A DNA stretch of 64,000 nt, taken from the NCBI GenBank assembly GCA_000499405.2, contig HG738137.1:18560581-18624580 (forward strand), written 5' to 3'. Each line of letters starts with the position of its first letter. Position 1 is the stretch's first letter. The DNA comes from Onchocerca volvulus. Its lineage: Eukaryota; Nematoda; Chromadorea; Rhabditida; Onchocercidae. The notes beneath the pieces are model-generated. The model worked only from the letters and a program-made list of their open reading frames with translations. It made no database searches and was not told where the DNA came from. Shown piece after piece: positions 27,101-39,355 of this stretch. The position numbers and the translations under genes were made by a program.

Positions 27101-29310
27101 AATGATGTCAACCATGGGGAAAAAGCAAAAGGTTAATTTAAAAGCAGCTGCTACCATATATTTACGACATCGCCTTGATACAAATGAACTCCGTTAATTT
27201 TATTACTTTTCTTTTATCCTAAATGACAGCCAGCTGGTTGAAAAAAAAGAAATAAGGATGACATGTACGGATGGCCGCATAATCAAAAAATAAAAAACTT
27301 ATCTATTCAGTTTCATAAAAAAATAAGAAAAATGCTCTAAAATTAGGCACATGCCTAAAACAAATACTCTTTTATAAAGAGACTAATCTTGAAAAGTAGG
27401 GAAGTATCGTTGGAATGATAAGATGTTGAAGGGATTGATAATCACAATAATTGCTAGTGGTTAGTACTTTGAAAATTCATTCAAGTATTGCGAGATGAGA
27501 TGCTAAAAAGGAAGTACTACATTTTTCTTCTTTTCAATTTTTTTACTCCATTATTTTTTTTTTCCAATCATTTATTGTCATTCTTTCTCGAAAGAAATTC
27601 AATTTACTGACAATAATAAAATTTTGTTTAATCTTTATCCTTTAAGATGGTGAATCTTCAAAGATGGTATGGCGATATGTGATCGATTTTAAGAATTTTC
27701 GTTTTGAATTTTAATATTACTTTTGTTGTTATTGAAAACCTTGTATGAAAAATGTCATCCTGCTAGTTAACAGAAAGTGTTAAAAATTCCAGAATTTTTA
27801 ATAGAAAATATTGAAAATTTCAAAAAACAATGGGATGAAATTTAGATGAACTTACGTTTGAAAAATATTTTAGAATATTTCCAAAACCAGTCTTTTTGTG
27901 CGTTACTGCGTCATGCACTAAATATTCTCCAATAATAATATCAAATATGAAGCCAATGAAAAGATGGAATTCAACAACAATTATCTAAAGAATTTATTTC
28001 TCTCATAAAAACATGTTCCATCGCCCTTGTTCTCTATACAAGTTTTTAGTTATTCTAATACTTTTACTCATTTGAAAACGAGTAAAAATCCCAAAATCAA
28101 TCAGCAGATATCTTTTTACATGGAAAAAATCAAAAATATGATCACTTAAGAAAATAAAAATTAAATATTTTCTTTCTAAATGATAACATGAAATTCCATC
28201 GAAATGAGAGAAGGGAATTAAATATAGAAAGTGAGACGAGTAATAAAAGAAACTAAAATCCTGGAATGCGGAACTGAGATACGGAGCAGACAAACGAAAT
28301 ACTTTTTTCTAAAAAAAAAGAATAATTTTATTTTGAAATTTTCTTTCTAAATAGTGATTGGAAAAATATGAATATGAATACTGAATTGAGTTAGATGAAT
28401 ACACCATCGCGGGAATATAAGTCATTTTTTTTTAATTCTTGCATCAGTATTTTCTGTTTTTAGCTCATTATCTTTTATTCCTGGATCAATTATTTTTTGA
28501 AGGGAAAAAGAGAAAAGAGAAGGAGAAGGAATAATTGAAAGAAAAAGGTTGGGAAAGAAAGGCGCAAATGATTATACCGATGGAAACCTGTATAATCAAT
28601 TTCCATTCAGTCTTTTTTTTATGGTCCTTCCGTCGATCGACATTTATCTCTCATAACTAGTTTTTGTTTTATAGCCATAATTATCCCATAAAAAAATATT
28701 CGAATAAAACAATGATTTTACAAAGTAATGACTTTTACCATTGTTAAATGAAAAATTTAAAAAATGACTGAACAATATTGATGCATAACTCTGATAAATA
28801 ATTCATTGGCCCTTCAGATAAAATTATCCATCATTTCTTCTTTCATTTATCCTTTCCCTTCTTTCTTTTTCTTTTTTTTCTTTTTTTTTTTGTCTCTTTT
28901 TGCGAAAAAAAAAAACCGAAAAATTTCTGCTGCAAAGGGACATATGAGAAAGCGGAATTGTAATTACTTTTAGGATTAAGGATGTTGAAAAAATTGCCAT
29001 AACATCGTTTAATTTTGCCTTCGTATTCTTTGTATGCAAATAAATTTACCTTTCCCTTGTTTACCGTTACTATCCAAAAAGAAATTGAGAAACCACGTAA
29101 TAGCAAAAGGTAACATCTAAAAGTTCGATTCTATTTACCTTATTTTCTCCAGTACTTTGTCCTCCTCTTAGATGGAGAAATACTTTTGCATGGCAGTGCA
29201 TTGATACGATCAAAAACAAACATCCAAAAATTATTTTTAACCAGCTGGACTGGTCACTCTTCGCATTCTTTTTTTTCACTTAATCGATATAAATAAAAAT
29301 ATCCGCTCAC
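21200..29310. other. gene-poor intergenic region
   Basis: AT-rich, with short open frames only and none recognisable. It contains a (GA)n tract at 24003-24016 and a 28-bp perfect palindrome at 26352-26379. GGCCTAGGCC-type palindromic words occur near 23955 and 25535. I see no gene. Confidence 0.55.
26352..26379. repeat. perfect 28-bp palindrome
   Basis: The sequence from TTCGAAGATAAATA (26352-26365) is followed at once by its exact reverse complement (26366-26379), with no spacer. Both halves contain the AGATAA word. Confidence 0.9.
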
Positions 29311-29313
29311 TTA

Positions 29314-29461
29314 CTGTCACAAGTATGACAGATAAAAAAAAAGTAGATTTATGTAAATAAAAACACGCGCTTATTCGAATGCAACGTTGTATCAAAATTT
29401 TAAAGCAATCTTAAAGAACTTTTGGAGAACTGAAATCTTGAACAATGAACATTCACATTTT
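29314..29461 (-). repeat. dispersed short repeat, copy A
   Basis: Read on the minus strand it matches copies C and D: it starts near AATGTGAATGTTCATTG, has a core near GCATTCGAATAAGCGCGTG, a run of T, and ends in a short hairpin CTGTCAtacttgTGACAG. About 150 bases long. It lies immediately before the gyrA-like fragment. Confidence 0.7.
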
Positions 29462-29464
29462 GCA

Positions 29465-29680
29465 ACTGTTCACCCTCAAGTTTAAAGATAAATTAATATC
29501 AGTTAAAGTATGCAATGAAATTGATCATATTTTACTTTCAACAACGCTTGGAAAAAGTATCAGATTTGTCATAAGCGATGTGCGCAAATTTAAAAGCCGC
29601 AATTCAGATGGCGTACGAGGTATAAAACTTGTAAAACATGACAGCGTAATATCCATGACTATATTAAATGGCTGCTCGTA
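29465..29680 (+). pseudogene. gyrA: gyrA-like fragment of bacterial (probably Wolbachia) origin
   Basis: A plus-strand frame of about 70 codons reads like a piece of the DNA gyrase subunit A C-terminal domain: KLISVKVCNE, then ILLSTTLGKSIRF, then SDVRKFKSRNSDGVRGIKL, then DSVISMTIL. GyrA is an essential bacterial topoisomerase subunit of well over 800 residues, so this is only a small central slice. It has no start or stop of its own and no flanking bacterial genes. Alphaproteobacterial gyrases carry this wording as I remember it, and filarial genomes are known to hold nuclear Wolbachia insertions. The frame is still open, which suggests a fairly recent insertion or chance. It is flanked by a dispersed repeat on the left and a Helitron-like fragment on the right. 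Assembly contamination is unlikely given those joins, but possible. Confidence 0.75.
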
Positions 29681-29806
29681 TTAGAGCCATTCTTTCTTTT
29701 TTTCGCTCGTTCGCTGATGCCCATTCTTAGTTTGATTTGCAATTAATCGTTGCATTTCTTCTGCTCTGCGAGAGCGACGACCTATGTCTGATCTTCTGCG
29801 AGGCAT
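29681..29806 (-). mobile_element. Helitron-like protein N-terminal fragment
   Basis: A minus-strand ATG at 29806 opens a 41-codon frame beginning MPRRRSDIGRRSRRAEEM and continuing with RLIANQT. This resembles the conserved basic N-terminus of Helitron Rep/helicase polyproteins in invertebrates (MPRR...S-I-x-R pattern). The frame stops at 29681-29683 after a lysine-rich stretch, so only the start of such a protein is present. No helicase or Rep motifs follow. The attribution rests on remembered family pattern. Confidence 0.45.
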
Positions 29807-30160
29807 TATTTGGATAAATTAAAACAGGTTGATTGCACACGAATTGTCCTCGAAATTATTCGAAAATATCCAAGCAAATTGATCATTGGATTATTCTTTC
29901 TTTGTCAACTTGTAGAGAAGAGTAGAATTCCTTGGTTGTTGATTTGCTGTTACTACTATGTCGATCTGAATCATTGTAAAACTGTCGCTTTGCCATTGTA
30001 CTGAACTATCTTTTGAACTTGAACTGTCTCTGTTTCAAAATCCGAATTCTTTCTCTTTCCCTGATCTCCAAACATTTCGTCTTATGATTGGTTGAACTCA
30101 TTTTGTTTATCTGTTAATCGGAGCGTTTTTGGCAAGAAACATGTTTATCCTTACGAAGAG

Positions 30161-30308
30161 GTAAAAAAAAAAAAAAAAAAAAAAAAGGTATATCTATATA
30201 GAAACATGCGCCTACTCGAATGCTAATTGTTTCAAATTTTCAAAGCGGTGAAGAACTTGCGAAGTTGCGATCAAAAGTGACAACGACATTTACATTTTTA
30301 TCTATATG
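30161..30308 (-). repeat. dispersed short repeat, copy B
   Basis: Same orientation as copy A. On the minus strand it reads AAAAATGTAAATG at its start, GCATTCGAGTAGGCGCATG in the core, then TATATAGATATACC and a T run (24 A on the plus strand at 30163-30186). The terminal hairpin of copy A is not evident. Confidence 0.65.
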
Positions 30309-31082
30309 GATTATGTTTTATTTTTGGCAAAAAAAGTAGTGTTAGCCTTCACTTTAGAATTATAATAAGCAGAAAATTGGAGGGAAAGATAAACTTTGAA
30401 CTTGATTGATTCGATCACAAATGGAACGATACTTTTTGGTTAATTTGGATAGGAAGTAAGACCAGAAATTCTGTTGAAAGAAAAAAAGAAAATAAAGGCA
30501 ATGGTGGCAGGTAGTACGACAGCTACATTACTATGACATACCCAATGTTGGAATGAAACACTTCAATGAGCATATTTTCAAACGAACGATTGTCGTCGCC
30601 ACCCCTTTGCCATCCAATTGTACCAGACTTGACGTTGTCACCTTCGTATCGGAGATAAGAAGAAATCAAATGGCTTCCATATTTTCATATGAATAAGATT
30701 GCTGCGCAAATGGCATATATAATTAAGGCGAACGAAATTTTTTTTCAAATAATTTCATACAAAAATCAAATGAACAAACTTCGTGTAATTGGTCAAAATT
30801 TTGTTCGGTCACAAAAATTGAAATTGTTATAAACAAACTACCTTAAAAATTTTAAACAAATATATTATTTACAGATTGAAAATAATTGTAAATAAATATC
30901 CCCCACAAAAACCTTGAAAAATTCTTTTTATGCAAGTATGCAACAAATATAAAAAAATTTCTGCCTATGAGAAAAATTCCACAACAAGATTTTTAATCAA
31001 AATCGAAGATTATCTAAATGACATGATTGAAGGACTGATATAGTAAATCTTTTCTCGAAATTTTATGAATGATTGTGTTCTG

Positions 31083-31115
31083 AATGAGTTAGGTCATTAT
31101 ATCTACATTAGTTTA
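31083..31115. repeat. short dispersed duplication, copy 1
   Basis: GAGTTAGGTC followed by ATTAGTTT some 14 bases on. It matches 31596-31630 over about 30 bases with four or five differences. Confidence 0.4.
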
Positions 31116-31595
31116 GAACGGTCAGATTATTAAAATCCCAATATATGAAAATTGTAATTGAAAATACGTTTTTCCTGTAAAAGTGCAGGAAAAATGATAA
31201 CATAAGCATCGATTTTCCTAAAGTGATACGTTTTGCTTTGAAGTGAGAATTTTGTTTGCTTCACAGAAAGGCAAAAAATGTAGACAATTCTAATTTTGAA
31301 TTCATTTAAGACAAATGGTTTAACTGCTGAAGTTAGAAGAAAACTGGACAAATAGAATTGATGAATAATTTTTGACAGAATTCAATTTGCGACAAAAGCA
31401 GAAGAAAAAATAGAAAAACAAGTAATAGTTAACTTAAAGCAATTTCGATGTGGATCAGTAGTGGCAATAATGATGAAAACAGAACAAATCGTTGATTTCT
31501 TTCGTTTACTGTGGTATTTCAACAGAGTAAGCCAACTATTATGTAAGGATTTCATGCGTGACCGTGTCCTAGATTAGGTTACCATGTCATTTTCT

Positions 31596-31630
31596 CTAAG
31601 TTAGGTCGCTATCTTTACATTAGTTTCAAA
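31596..31630. repeat. short dispersed duplication, copy 2
   Basis: AAGTTAGGTC followed by ACATTAGTTT, the partner of 31083-31115. A related word, GATTAGGTTACC, lies just upstream at about 31574. Confidence 0.4.
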
Positions 31631-34600
31631 TATTGACCTTGAATGATATATCTATCGATGCCATAATTCACAAATTATCGCAGTTTATGAAAAAGTGCTT
31701 TGTGAGAGTGTATCTGTTTGTTTAAATTTACTTATGTATTTATTTCCTCAATTTAACCTGTCGATATTATTTTGATTATGAATTTTGGTTATGATAATTT
31801 CAATTATATTATAAATTTTTTACCAAATTTTTCTTTCCAAATTACTATTTTTCCATTTTGTTGTATTTCAAAATTTCGATCTTTTCACTTAGTAATGAAA
31901 TTTAGAGGAAAAATTTTGTTCCATGCAATTTGATCGCTGTAGATAAATAGGAAAAGCTAACATTTGTTATTTATCAACAATAAATATTTTTTATCATTAC
32001 ATGCTATTCTGAAATATTTAAAGAGAATTCAGTTTATGCTTTTGCTTTTCCAAAATCAACCGCCGCCTTTCTCTTCTCTGTTTTCCAAGTTTAATCCCAA
32101 GACCGAAATTTCAACCAGATAGAAAAAATTATAAATCGATTTACTATATAATTTCCTCAAAATTTTTAGATAAAAATCATAACAACAACCTTATTTCACT
32201 TTTTATGACTATATTACTGTTGTCATCCCTATTATTATTCTTTCGGAGAATCCAATGTCATTTTTTAGCAGAGCAATTATTTACCAAAGAGGAGTAGGTT
32301 TATGCGACGCTACAACAATTACGCATTGCGACTCCATAAATCATCTGCGAAGTCTGAAATCGACGTCCATTTTTCAGATTCACTTTCGCACTTCTTTTTT
32401 CGCTTGTTTCTAGAATTAAACTCGATAAAGTATCTCAAATAATTGTTTTCAACCCAATATTTTAAAACAATTATTACTGAATTAGTGCCACAAAGTAAAG
32501 GAAATATTACCGATGATTTTTCCAAATGATATTGACGAATAAAAAAAGAAAATGAAGTGAAATCACCTCTCTCCAAAACAGTTAAATCAATTCAGATAAA
32601 AACTTTCGACCTCAAAAATTTATTTTAATTGCTAGTTTTTTTTTTCTTTTTTTTTTGTAAATTGACGAAAAGTATGGAAAATTACTCTTAAATGAATCAT
32701 TTCTCCAAAAGGCATTGGTGAAAATAACACAGAACATTTAATTTTGAAAATAATTTGAGTAAAAATTTAAAAACATAAATTTGTGAAGAATTTACAGAAA
32801 CGTTAAAACTCGTTTTGAAAACTATAATAAAATCAAGAAATAAAACATTTTAAATTTACTTAATGTTAAAAGCAAAACCGACAGTTAAAAATGAGAGTGA
32901 TAAACAACAACTAAATAAAAGTGAATAACAATAAAATCATTTCAGTTGAAAATGATTTTTTCATAGAAAATTTGAAAGTTAAAGAATTTTCAGTTTGAAA
33001 AAAAAGTGAAAATTTTTCGCATATATCTCACTAATTCTAGAAATGAAAATGACAAAACTTCAAATTCTCACTTGGGGATTTTTAAATATAATGAAAATTC
33101 ACTCATTGATAGAAGAAATTTCAGTCTTCTTTCAAAAAAATTTTACATCTGATTATTGATGCTGAAAATTCACAAAGTCAGAATATAACTTTCTCTCCAA
33201 TTTAGAATGCATTTTTTTTTAATCAGTTTTAATTCAAAAAACCATGCAATTGTACATTTGCCACTGTATATTTGATTTTTCGCTATTTTATCTTTATGAT
33301 CAGCTGTTCTTATCATAATTGTTCATCAATTGACTGAAAGTTTATTTCCTTTCAAAAATACTTCTTAAAATCTGTTATTTTATTTTTTGAATACTTTGAA
33401 AGTATAATTTTTGATTTTTTTGATTTATGGATTCTTTCGAAAAAATCGACAAACATTTCTGTTTTTTTGCTCCTTCAGTACACAAGCTATAGCCTTCAAT
33501 ATTATCCGAATTGAACTGCATTAAATTTTTTTCTCATTTAATCTTTGCAAAATCAGAATTAGGAATACAATTTTTCAAACAAAAAAAGAAATTTTAGCAG
33601 TTTTTGAGGTTTGTGGACAGAATTGATAAGTTAGAATTATCTCGAGAAGTTGAGAATTATATCTTGTAACATCAAAGGAACTACTGAAAACTTACATAAA
33701 ATCTCAACATACATTATAAAATCGTTTTGTGATAACAAGAAAACAGTTTATTTTTAACTTTATTGCAAAAATTCCGATTAATATCTCAACTAGAACAAAT
33801 TTCTTATCGTATAATCCATTTTCAATTCATTTCCCAATATTTCAATTCGTTTAATCATAACATCCAAGTTCCAGTATTGCATCATGACAAGGTTTTTTGG
33901 AAAGTTTGAAAAAGTTTGCTCAAATTAGTTTGGAGAAACTTTTGTCTTAAAATTGAAGTATTCATCAAATCATAGGTGATGTTTCAATTATTGATTTCTT
34001 GTTAATCTTGATTTTTTAATCGCTAATTTTCAATCATCAGCATTTCACTGCATTTATCTTCTTGAGGGAGGATTTGATAATGAATCGAATTAGATTGAGC
34101 GATTCAAAACCATCTTTGCCGCCTGACTTACATTCGATTCAATCTTCATGTAAGTCCATGACCTAATAAGTCATACCACTAAATTTACTTCATAGTTTCA
34201 GTTTGACCTTAGATATGATCGGCAAGATCGGCGCTTCAAGGCTTCTTTAATATCGCTTCATTTAGTATATTCCTCATAAATCTATATTCAAGTCATTTAG
34301 CACATATCGCATTGTTATTATTTCGAATATCTACATGAATTTTCTTGGTTAACTTGAAAAGATCAGAATTTGCACAGATCAGGCTGTTATGATTTTAATA
34401 AACCTTGTTGATATGCAATAGTTGTACCCAGTAGTTCCCTCATCTTCTAAATGCAAATAGCATTTCAATCAATTTTAATTTTGATATTTCTATAATTCAT
34501 GTATCGATCGTGTCACATACACATTGTCACTCTTAATTGTATCATTGATCGGTGGTGATTACGTGAAACTTTCTTTATCATTTTATGTTTCAAAATGTGA

Positions 34601-34678
34601 TGATTTTGATCACTTTGAAAGAAAACTTTTGCATTAATTTCCCATATTTTTTACGTTAATTTTCCTCTTACTCACACA

Positions 34679-34730
34679 GAAGAGATAGAGAAAGAGAGAA
34701 AGACAGAGAGAGAAAGAGAGAATGAGAGAA
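34679..34730. repeat. GA-rich purine microsatellite
   Basis: Uninterrupted purine-rich tract of agag/aaag units with a few other bases. Confidence 0.85.
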
Positions 34731-36137
34731 AAAAAATAGTTGCTTACATCTTATTTCAAAAGAATTATTCAGTCTAACTTGTGGCTACTCTAAGTGTCTC
34801 TAGATTGGGGTCTGCTTGATGGTACTAACATTTCTGAATCAGAAACTTTAACACTAGGTTTCTGATTCAAGAAATTTTGAAAGTTTATGTAAAAAAAAAG
34901 TTATCAGCGATGGTAACTTTTCAAATCTCTTCATAGAAAGCAATTAATGAGAAGCATAAATGAGTGATTGATAGATTTTCTTCCACCTGGAAATTTCCAT
35001 TTGAATATCCATTGCTAGGGTACGTATATGTATACGTATCTGTGTATTTGGAGAGAAGGACGGAGAGAAGTTTAACCTACTTTTTATCCAAAATTTGTAA
35101 TTCCGCACTATTAATGTCACCACTTGTTGATAACGAATCGATTTATTTTAATTTACATTTCAATTTGTCGCGGTCTGCCATTTTTTACCGAATAGCAATC
35201 ATCTAAGAACGTGAAATTCGTGAAGGTCATGTGTGATACTGCAATAATTATCGCCAGTTATTGTTATTGTTAATATAGAAAGATGTGTGTGGGGCCAAGG
35301 AAAGACTCGATTCATTCTTCTCATCTTTAAATGAAATGGAATAATCTTAGTAATTTTTGGTACCACACGTTCACGCCTCGTCAAGAATCTGTTAACCAAT
35401 AAGATATTTGTATTTTTCCATTCTTTTCCATCAACAATCAATTTCCTTTACGATTATCATCAATTATGAAGGTAAATTGTGGAAAAAAGGATAGAAATCG
35501 AAAGTCAACGATGAGAAAAATAAAAAATTGTGAAGGAAATTGATGAAGGAAAAACATGAAGAAAAAAGTTCCTTTTTTTTTCTTAAAAATTTTTATTTAC
35601 CTATATTTATCTATATAATGCCATGATTATAGGACGGTAAACGAAGTTAAAGAGAATTTCGGGATCGAAAACAGCAGAAAGAACAATCAGACATCTGCTT
35701 CAATTAATTACAAATTTTATGGTTCAGCTGACTGCAATATTTTGTCGAATGAAACTATTTTGTAAAGTACTATTCTGCTTTATTTTCATCATGGACATAT
35801 CAAAATAGTGTACTTCGATAATTGAATGATGTTGTCGATATGAGATCCCTTTCTCCATTCTTATTCATGATAAAGTGATTTTAGCTGATCTTTGCACTCA
35901 TTTCTCATTTGATAGCATAATTTTATGCGCCGTTGAAAAATATTTAGAAATGAATTTTCTCATCCCTAAATAAGATGATTATGCAGAATTGATCTTTCTA
36001 TCAGAATTGATTTTTCGAACCTTTAGTTTTGATACTATAATCTTTTCAGATATTCACAGCGAAAGCCAAATGTTTTTAAGCAATTCAAGCGCTGTCTGAG
36101 AACTGCATGTTGTTGGAAGAAACGAAAAATCAGACCG

Positions 36138-38637
36138 ATGAGAGCCTTAAGGCTTCTTGGTTTGTTTGTTTTTTTTTCTTTTGACATTTCTTATATGCTA
36201 CGAGATGTATTTGATGACTTCAATATCGAACATTTTTGCTGTTAGCAACTTTTGAGGACCTTCACTGACAGTGCAATATTAATGATATCTTTAGTTATTA
36301 TATTTATGATTTTCTTAAGCTATTTCAGGTGAAGGCGACATCGCGCTTTCTTTCAGTGGTTGCGGATTCCTCGGTGTTTATCATTTTGGAGTGCTTCAAG
36401 GACTCAGTCGCGATGGGAAGGCATCTTTGTTAAAATCAATTATTTCCATGGCTAGATGAATTAGCAGCTGCAAGAAGAGAAATAAATTTTCATAATTGAA
36501 TGTGAATTTCAGGCTTTGATGAAGCGAGTAAAACGTGTTGCGGGTGCATCAGCAGGTTCTCTAGCAGCTGCTTTATGGACATTCTTACCTAACGATGCAG
36601 AGGTTATTTGAAATACATCATCACTCATGATGCAGTTAAGATTGTATTGGCAAGCTGACTGTTTTAAGGATTTTGTATGATAAAGATTCTTCGAAGGTTT
36701 GAGGTTGCATTGTGTCACAAAGGACTGCAGGAATAATGTGAAAAATTAGTTTATAGCAGTAACTGTAGTAAATTATTTATGAATTCCATTGATTTTTCAA
36801 ATATTATTTGTAGTTTGAAACATAATCTATCATCATACTACCTTCCATTTGATGAAAATCGATGTTAATTTAGTTGAGCAATGTAGTTCATTTACTCTTC
36901 AGAGTTATTAGCTTTTAACAAAGTGGAGTTTAATTCAAACAAGTCCTCTAACAGATACCAAATAAAAATTTTGCGTTCATCAAAAAGAAAAATTGCAGAT
37001 TAAATCTGTGTTGATTTATCACGCATTTTTGTGCCTTAAGGACCACTGTAATACTGCTTTCATGCATGATTTCGCAACTGTTGAATTTTTTACAGAAAGG
37101 TTTTAACGATGTAATCAAAATGGCTGCCGAAATACATTCATTAAGATTTGGTGCGTTATCTCCAAATTTCATGCTTCACAAAAGTCTGCAGAAAATTATA
37201 GATCTCTACATCCCGGAAGATATTTCAAATGCACAAGACAGGCTTTATATTTCTCTTACTGATCAAAAGGTAAAATTTTTGCGTGAGCTATGTTTCATTT
37301 ATTTATTTAGTATTCCGTGTTAAAAGAAAGGATACTAAAAAGAAAGACCAAGAAGATGTACTTGACATGGACATTAGAGGAATTTTTTTATCTATTTGCT
37401 ACTGTGAAATATTAGATGTTTGAATAATATTATGTTTTTGCGCAAATTGAAATGCTTCACAATTTTTTTTAGTCCTTTTTTTAATTTTTGAATTTGCTAT
37501 TTCATTTCATTATTACCACCAGAAATATGAATCAACCATTTCAAATCGTTTTAAAATATAATTTTGCTAAAATCAGTTAGTCTTGCTGATAAAAATGAGA
37601 CATAAATAAACTATTTAAGAGCAGGTATCTTTTTGCAGAGAAATGTTAACAAGCTAATTTCACGGTTCACATCAAGGGATTATTTAATAGACTCTTTGCT
37701 AGCCAGCTGTTATATACCGCTTTATTCCGGTTCTTCTCCTCCTCTGATTGATGGTGATGTAAGTTCTCATTAATTTCTTAATTTTATTAAGCTTCCCTGA
37801 CTGGTTGAACAGTATTGGATTTCTCAAAAATCTTAAGTATAGTGTCACAATTTTTTCTTGGATTTAATTCTTCAATTTCCATTTCATCTCTTGTTATTTC
37901 TTTGATTTCTCCTGTTATTTCTTTTATTTTAGCAATATATCGATGGTGGATTTACGAATAATTTGCCGATATTTGAGGAATTGACAACAATTACTATTTC
38001 TCCATTCAGTGGAAGTGCTATTATTGCTCCAAATGATTATAATTCGATGGGATCATTTCCTGAATGGCGCTTGCGGGTTGGTACACAAGAACTAAAGGTT
38101 TGTAATTGTAATATATTTTCTTATAAATGAATTTATTCTTTTTTTGCTAGAATCAGGGGTCATTTTAATACCGCAAGCTGTAGTTGCAACAGCCAATGAC
38201 TTTTCTAAGAATCGTATAATTATAATTCCCATCCATATCATTCTGAATTGCTATTTGCTTATGCATGATTCAGTTTGAATATTTGTACTTCACTTTCAAA
38301 ATAACGAGGTTCAAATCCCAGGTTACTGGAAAACTTTTTTCTTCTAAACTTACCACAATGATCGAGGATGACCAAGATCATGATATAGCTAAATTCCCAG
38401 AATTATTCAAACTTTAATAAGTTCTTAGAATTTAATTGTAATTGATACAAGAAAATATTTTTTTTATAATACTGGATCATTCAGGTTAATGTGCAAAATG
38501 TGGTGCGGGGAGCGCAGGCTCTGTTTCCTCCAAATCTTAAAATTCTGAGAAATTATTATGAAATGGGTCAACGAGATGCTATGAGGTTTTTACTGGATGT
38601 TGGTATTTTGGAGCGACAGTTGGGTGATGCCGTTTGA
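36138..38637 (+). CDS. PNPLA4: PNPLA4-like patatin-domain lipid hydrolase
   Basis: Seven exons (36138-36159, 36329-36420, 36513-36602, 37096-37269, 37639-37758, 37933-38097, 38485-38637) join in frame to 271 residues, close to the 253 of human PNPLA4. The patatin fold is complete: oxyanion-type glycine motif GCGFLGVYHFG (about 18-28), nucleophile elbow GASAGS with Ser51, and dyad Asp170 in DGGFTNNLP. TISPFSG and ALFPP are further family blocks. The family hydrolyses acyl esters (retinyl esters, triglycerides) and can transacylate at lipid droplets or membranes. The shortness and the ending soon after RDAMRFLLDVG match PNPLA4 rather than the longer ATGL. The first exon (M-R-A-L-R-L-L-G) is the least certain part; it was chosen because its donor gives the required phase. 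A TTTTCAG acceptor ends at 36049, a likely trans-splice site. Intron 2 is GC-AG. Confidence 0.88.
36421..36512 (+). other. GC-AG intron in the patatin gene
   Basis: Exon 2 ends GATGGGAAG at 36420, the intron starts GCATCTTTG and ends ATTTCAG at 36512. Only this join continues D-G-K-A-L-M-K in phase. The next GT downstream (GTTAAAAT) would put a TGA into frame. Confidence 0.75.
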
Positions 38638-39320
38638 TATTACAGAATATGAAGTCGATGTTGTAGTAGAGCAGCATTTTTAGGCTTTAAGAAATAGATT
38701 TTTTATAAAAATATTACACTTTTATTTTATGTAATAATCATAGATTCTTTTAATTTTCGATTGATTGTTTTTAATTAGATTGTGATTATTTCAAATTTTT
38801 TACTTTTTCTATGGATTTTTTGTGATTGAAAGCTGTCTCTTACTGTCTGTCTAACGCAGACTTTAGTTTTTTATGTACTTGTTTGTTTTTATTGCGTGAG
38901 CTTTATATACTTGATTGTCTACTTTTGTACTGAGACACTTTTTTCTTCCATGCATTTTTGTCTAAAATCAATACAATAAACGATTTGAATCATAATAAGC
39001 AATATTTAATAAGCAATATTTACATTTTCTTGTGTTACATTTTCTTCTTGTTATCAGCGTTTTATGCGCGTATTATGTCGTTATATTTAAAATTATTAAT
39101 AAATGTATAGTGCTTGGTATGCTATTTAGCAGTGAAGGATATTTATCCTAGTTTTCCGGAGTTATCACTGTTCAAAGATAATGTTTTTGTGATGTCCGAT
39201 AATTCTGATCAAAATCTTCTAACCAGAATCAATGAAGTTATTTAATTTAATTGATCTTTTATGGGTCCAGTTCTTTCGTTTTTTTCTGCACAGTGGTATT
39301 TATGTTCTGACTGTCTTTAG
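38638..39320 (+). other. 3' end of patatin gene and spacer to EBAG9-like gene
   Basis: AATAAA at 38975-38980 is a likely polyadenylation signal for the patatin transcript. About 320 bases later, GTCTTTAG at 39313-39320 is a probable trans-splice acceptor for the next gene. Nothing else is seen. Confidence 0.5.
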
Positions 39321-39322
39321 GC

Positions 39323-39355
39323 ATGTGTTTGTATGTAATTGGAAATGTGAGGTAA
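39323..39355 (+). other. upstream ORF overlapping the EBAG9-like start
   Basis: The first ATG after the acceptor at 39320 opens a 10-codon frame whose TAA shares two bases with the next ATG (TAATG at 39353-39357). Such a stop-start overlap can damp translation or allow reinitiation; that role is inference. Confidence 0.45.

Larger units (their letters stand above)
30319..36049. other. gene-poor intergenic region
   Basis: AT-rich spacer before the patatin gene. It contains a short imperfect duplication (31083-31115 and 31596-31630) and a purine microsatellite (34679-34730). No coding frame is convincing. Confidence 0.55.

Noticed and set aside
29138..29279. Minus-strand frame with a hydrophobic, signal-peptide-like stretch and a good donor (AAG/GTAAATAG)
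   Set aside because: It starts at GTG directly after an in-frame TAA, has no ATG before the hydrophobic part, and no in-phase downstream exon was found.
29810..30004. 64-codon frame right of the Helitron-like fragment
   Set aside because: No recognisable similarity to bacterial or transposon proteins; left unassigned.
38308..38318. GGTTCAAATCC, identical to a tRNA B box
   Set aside because: No A box or cloverleaf pairing in the 60 bases upstream; it lies in a patatin intron and looks like chance or a decayed remnant.
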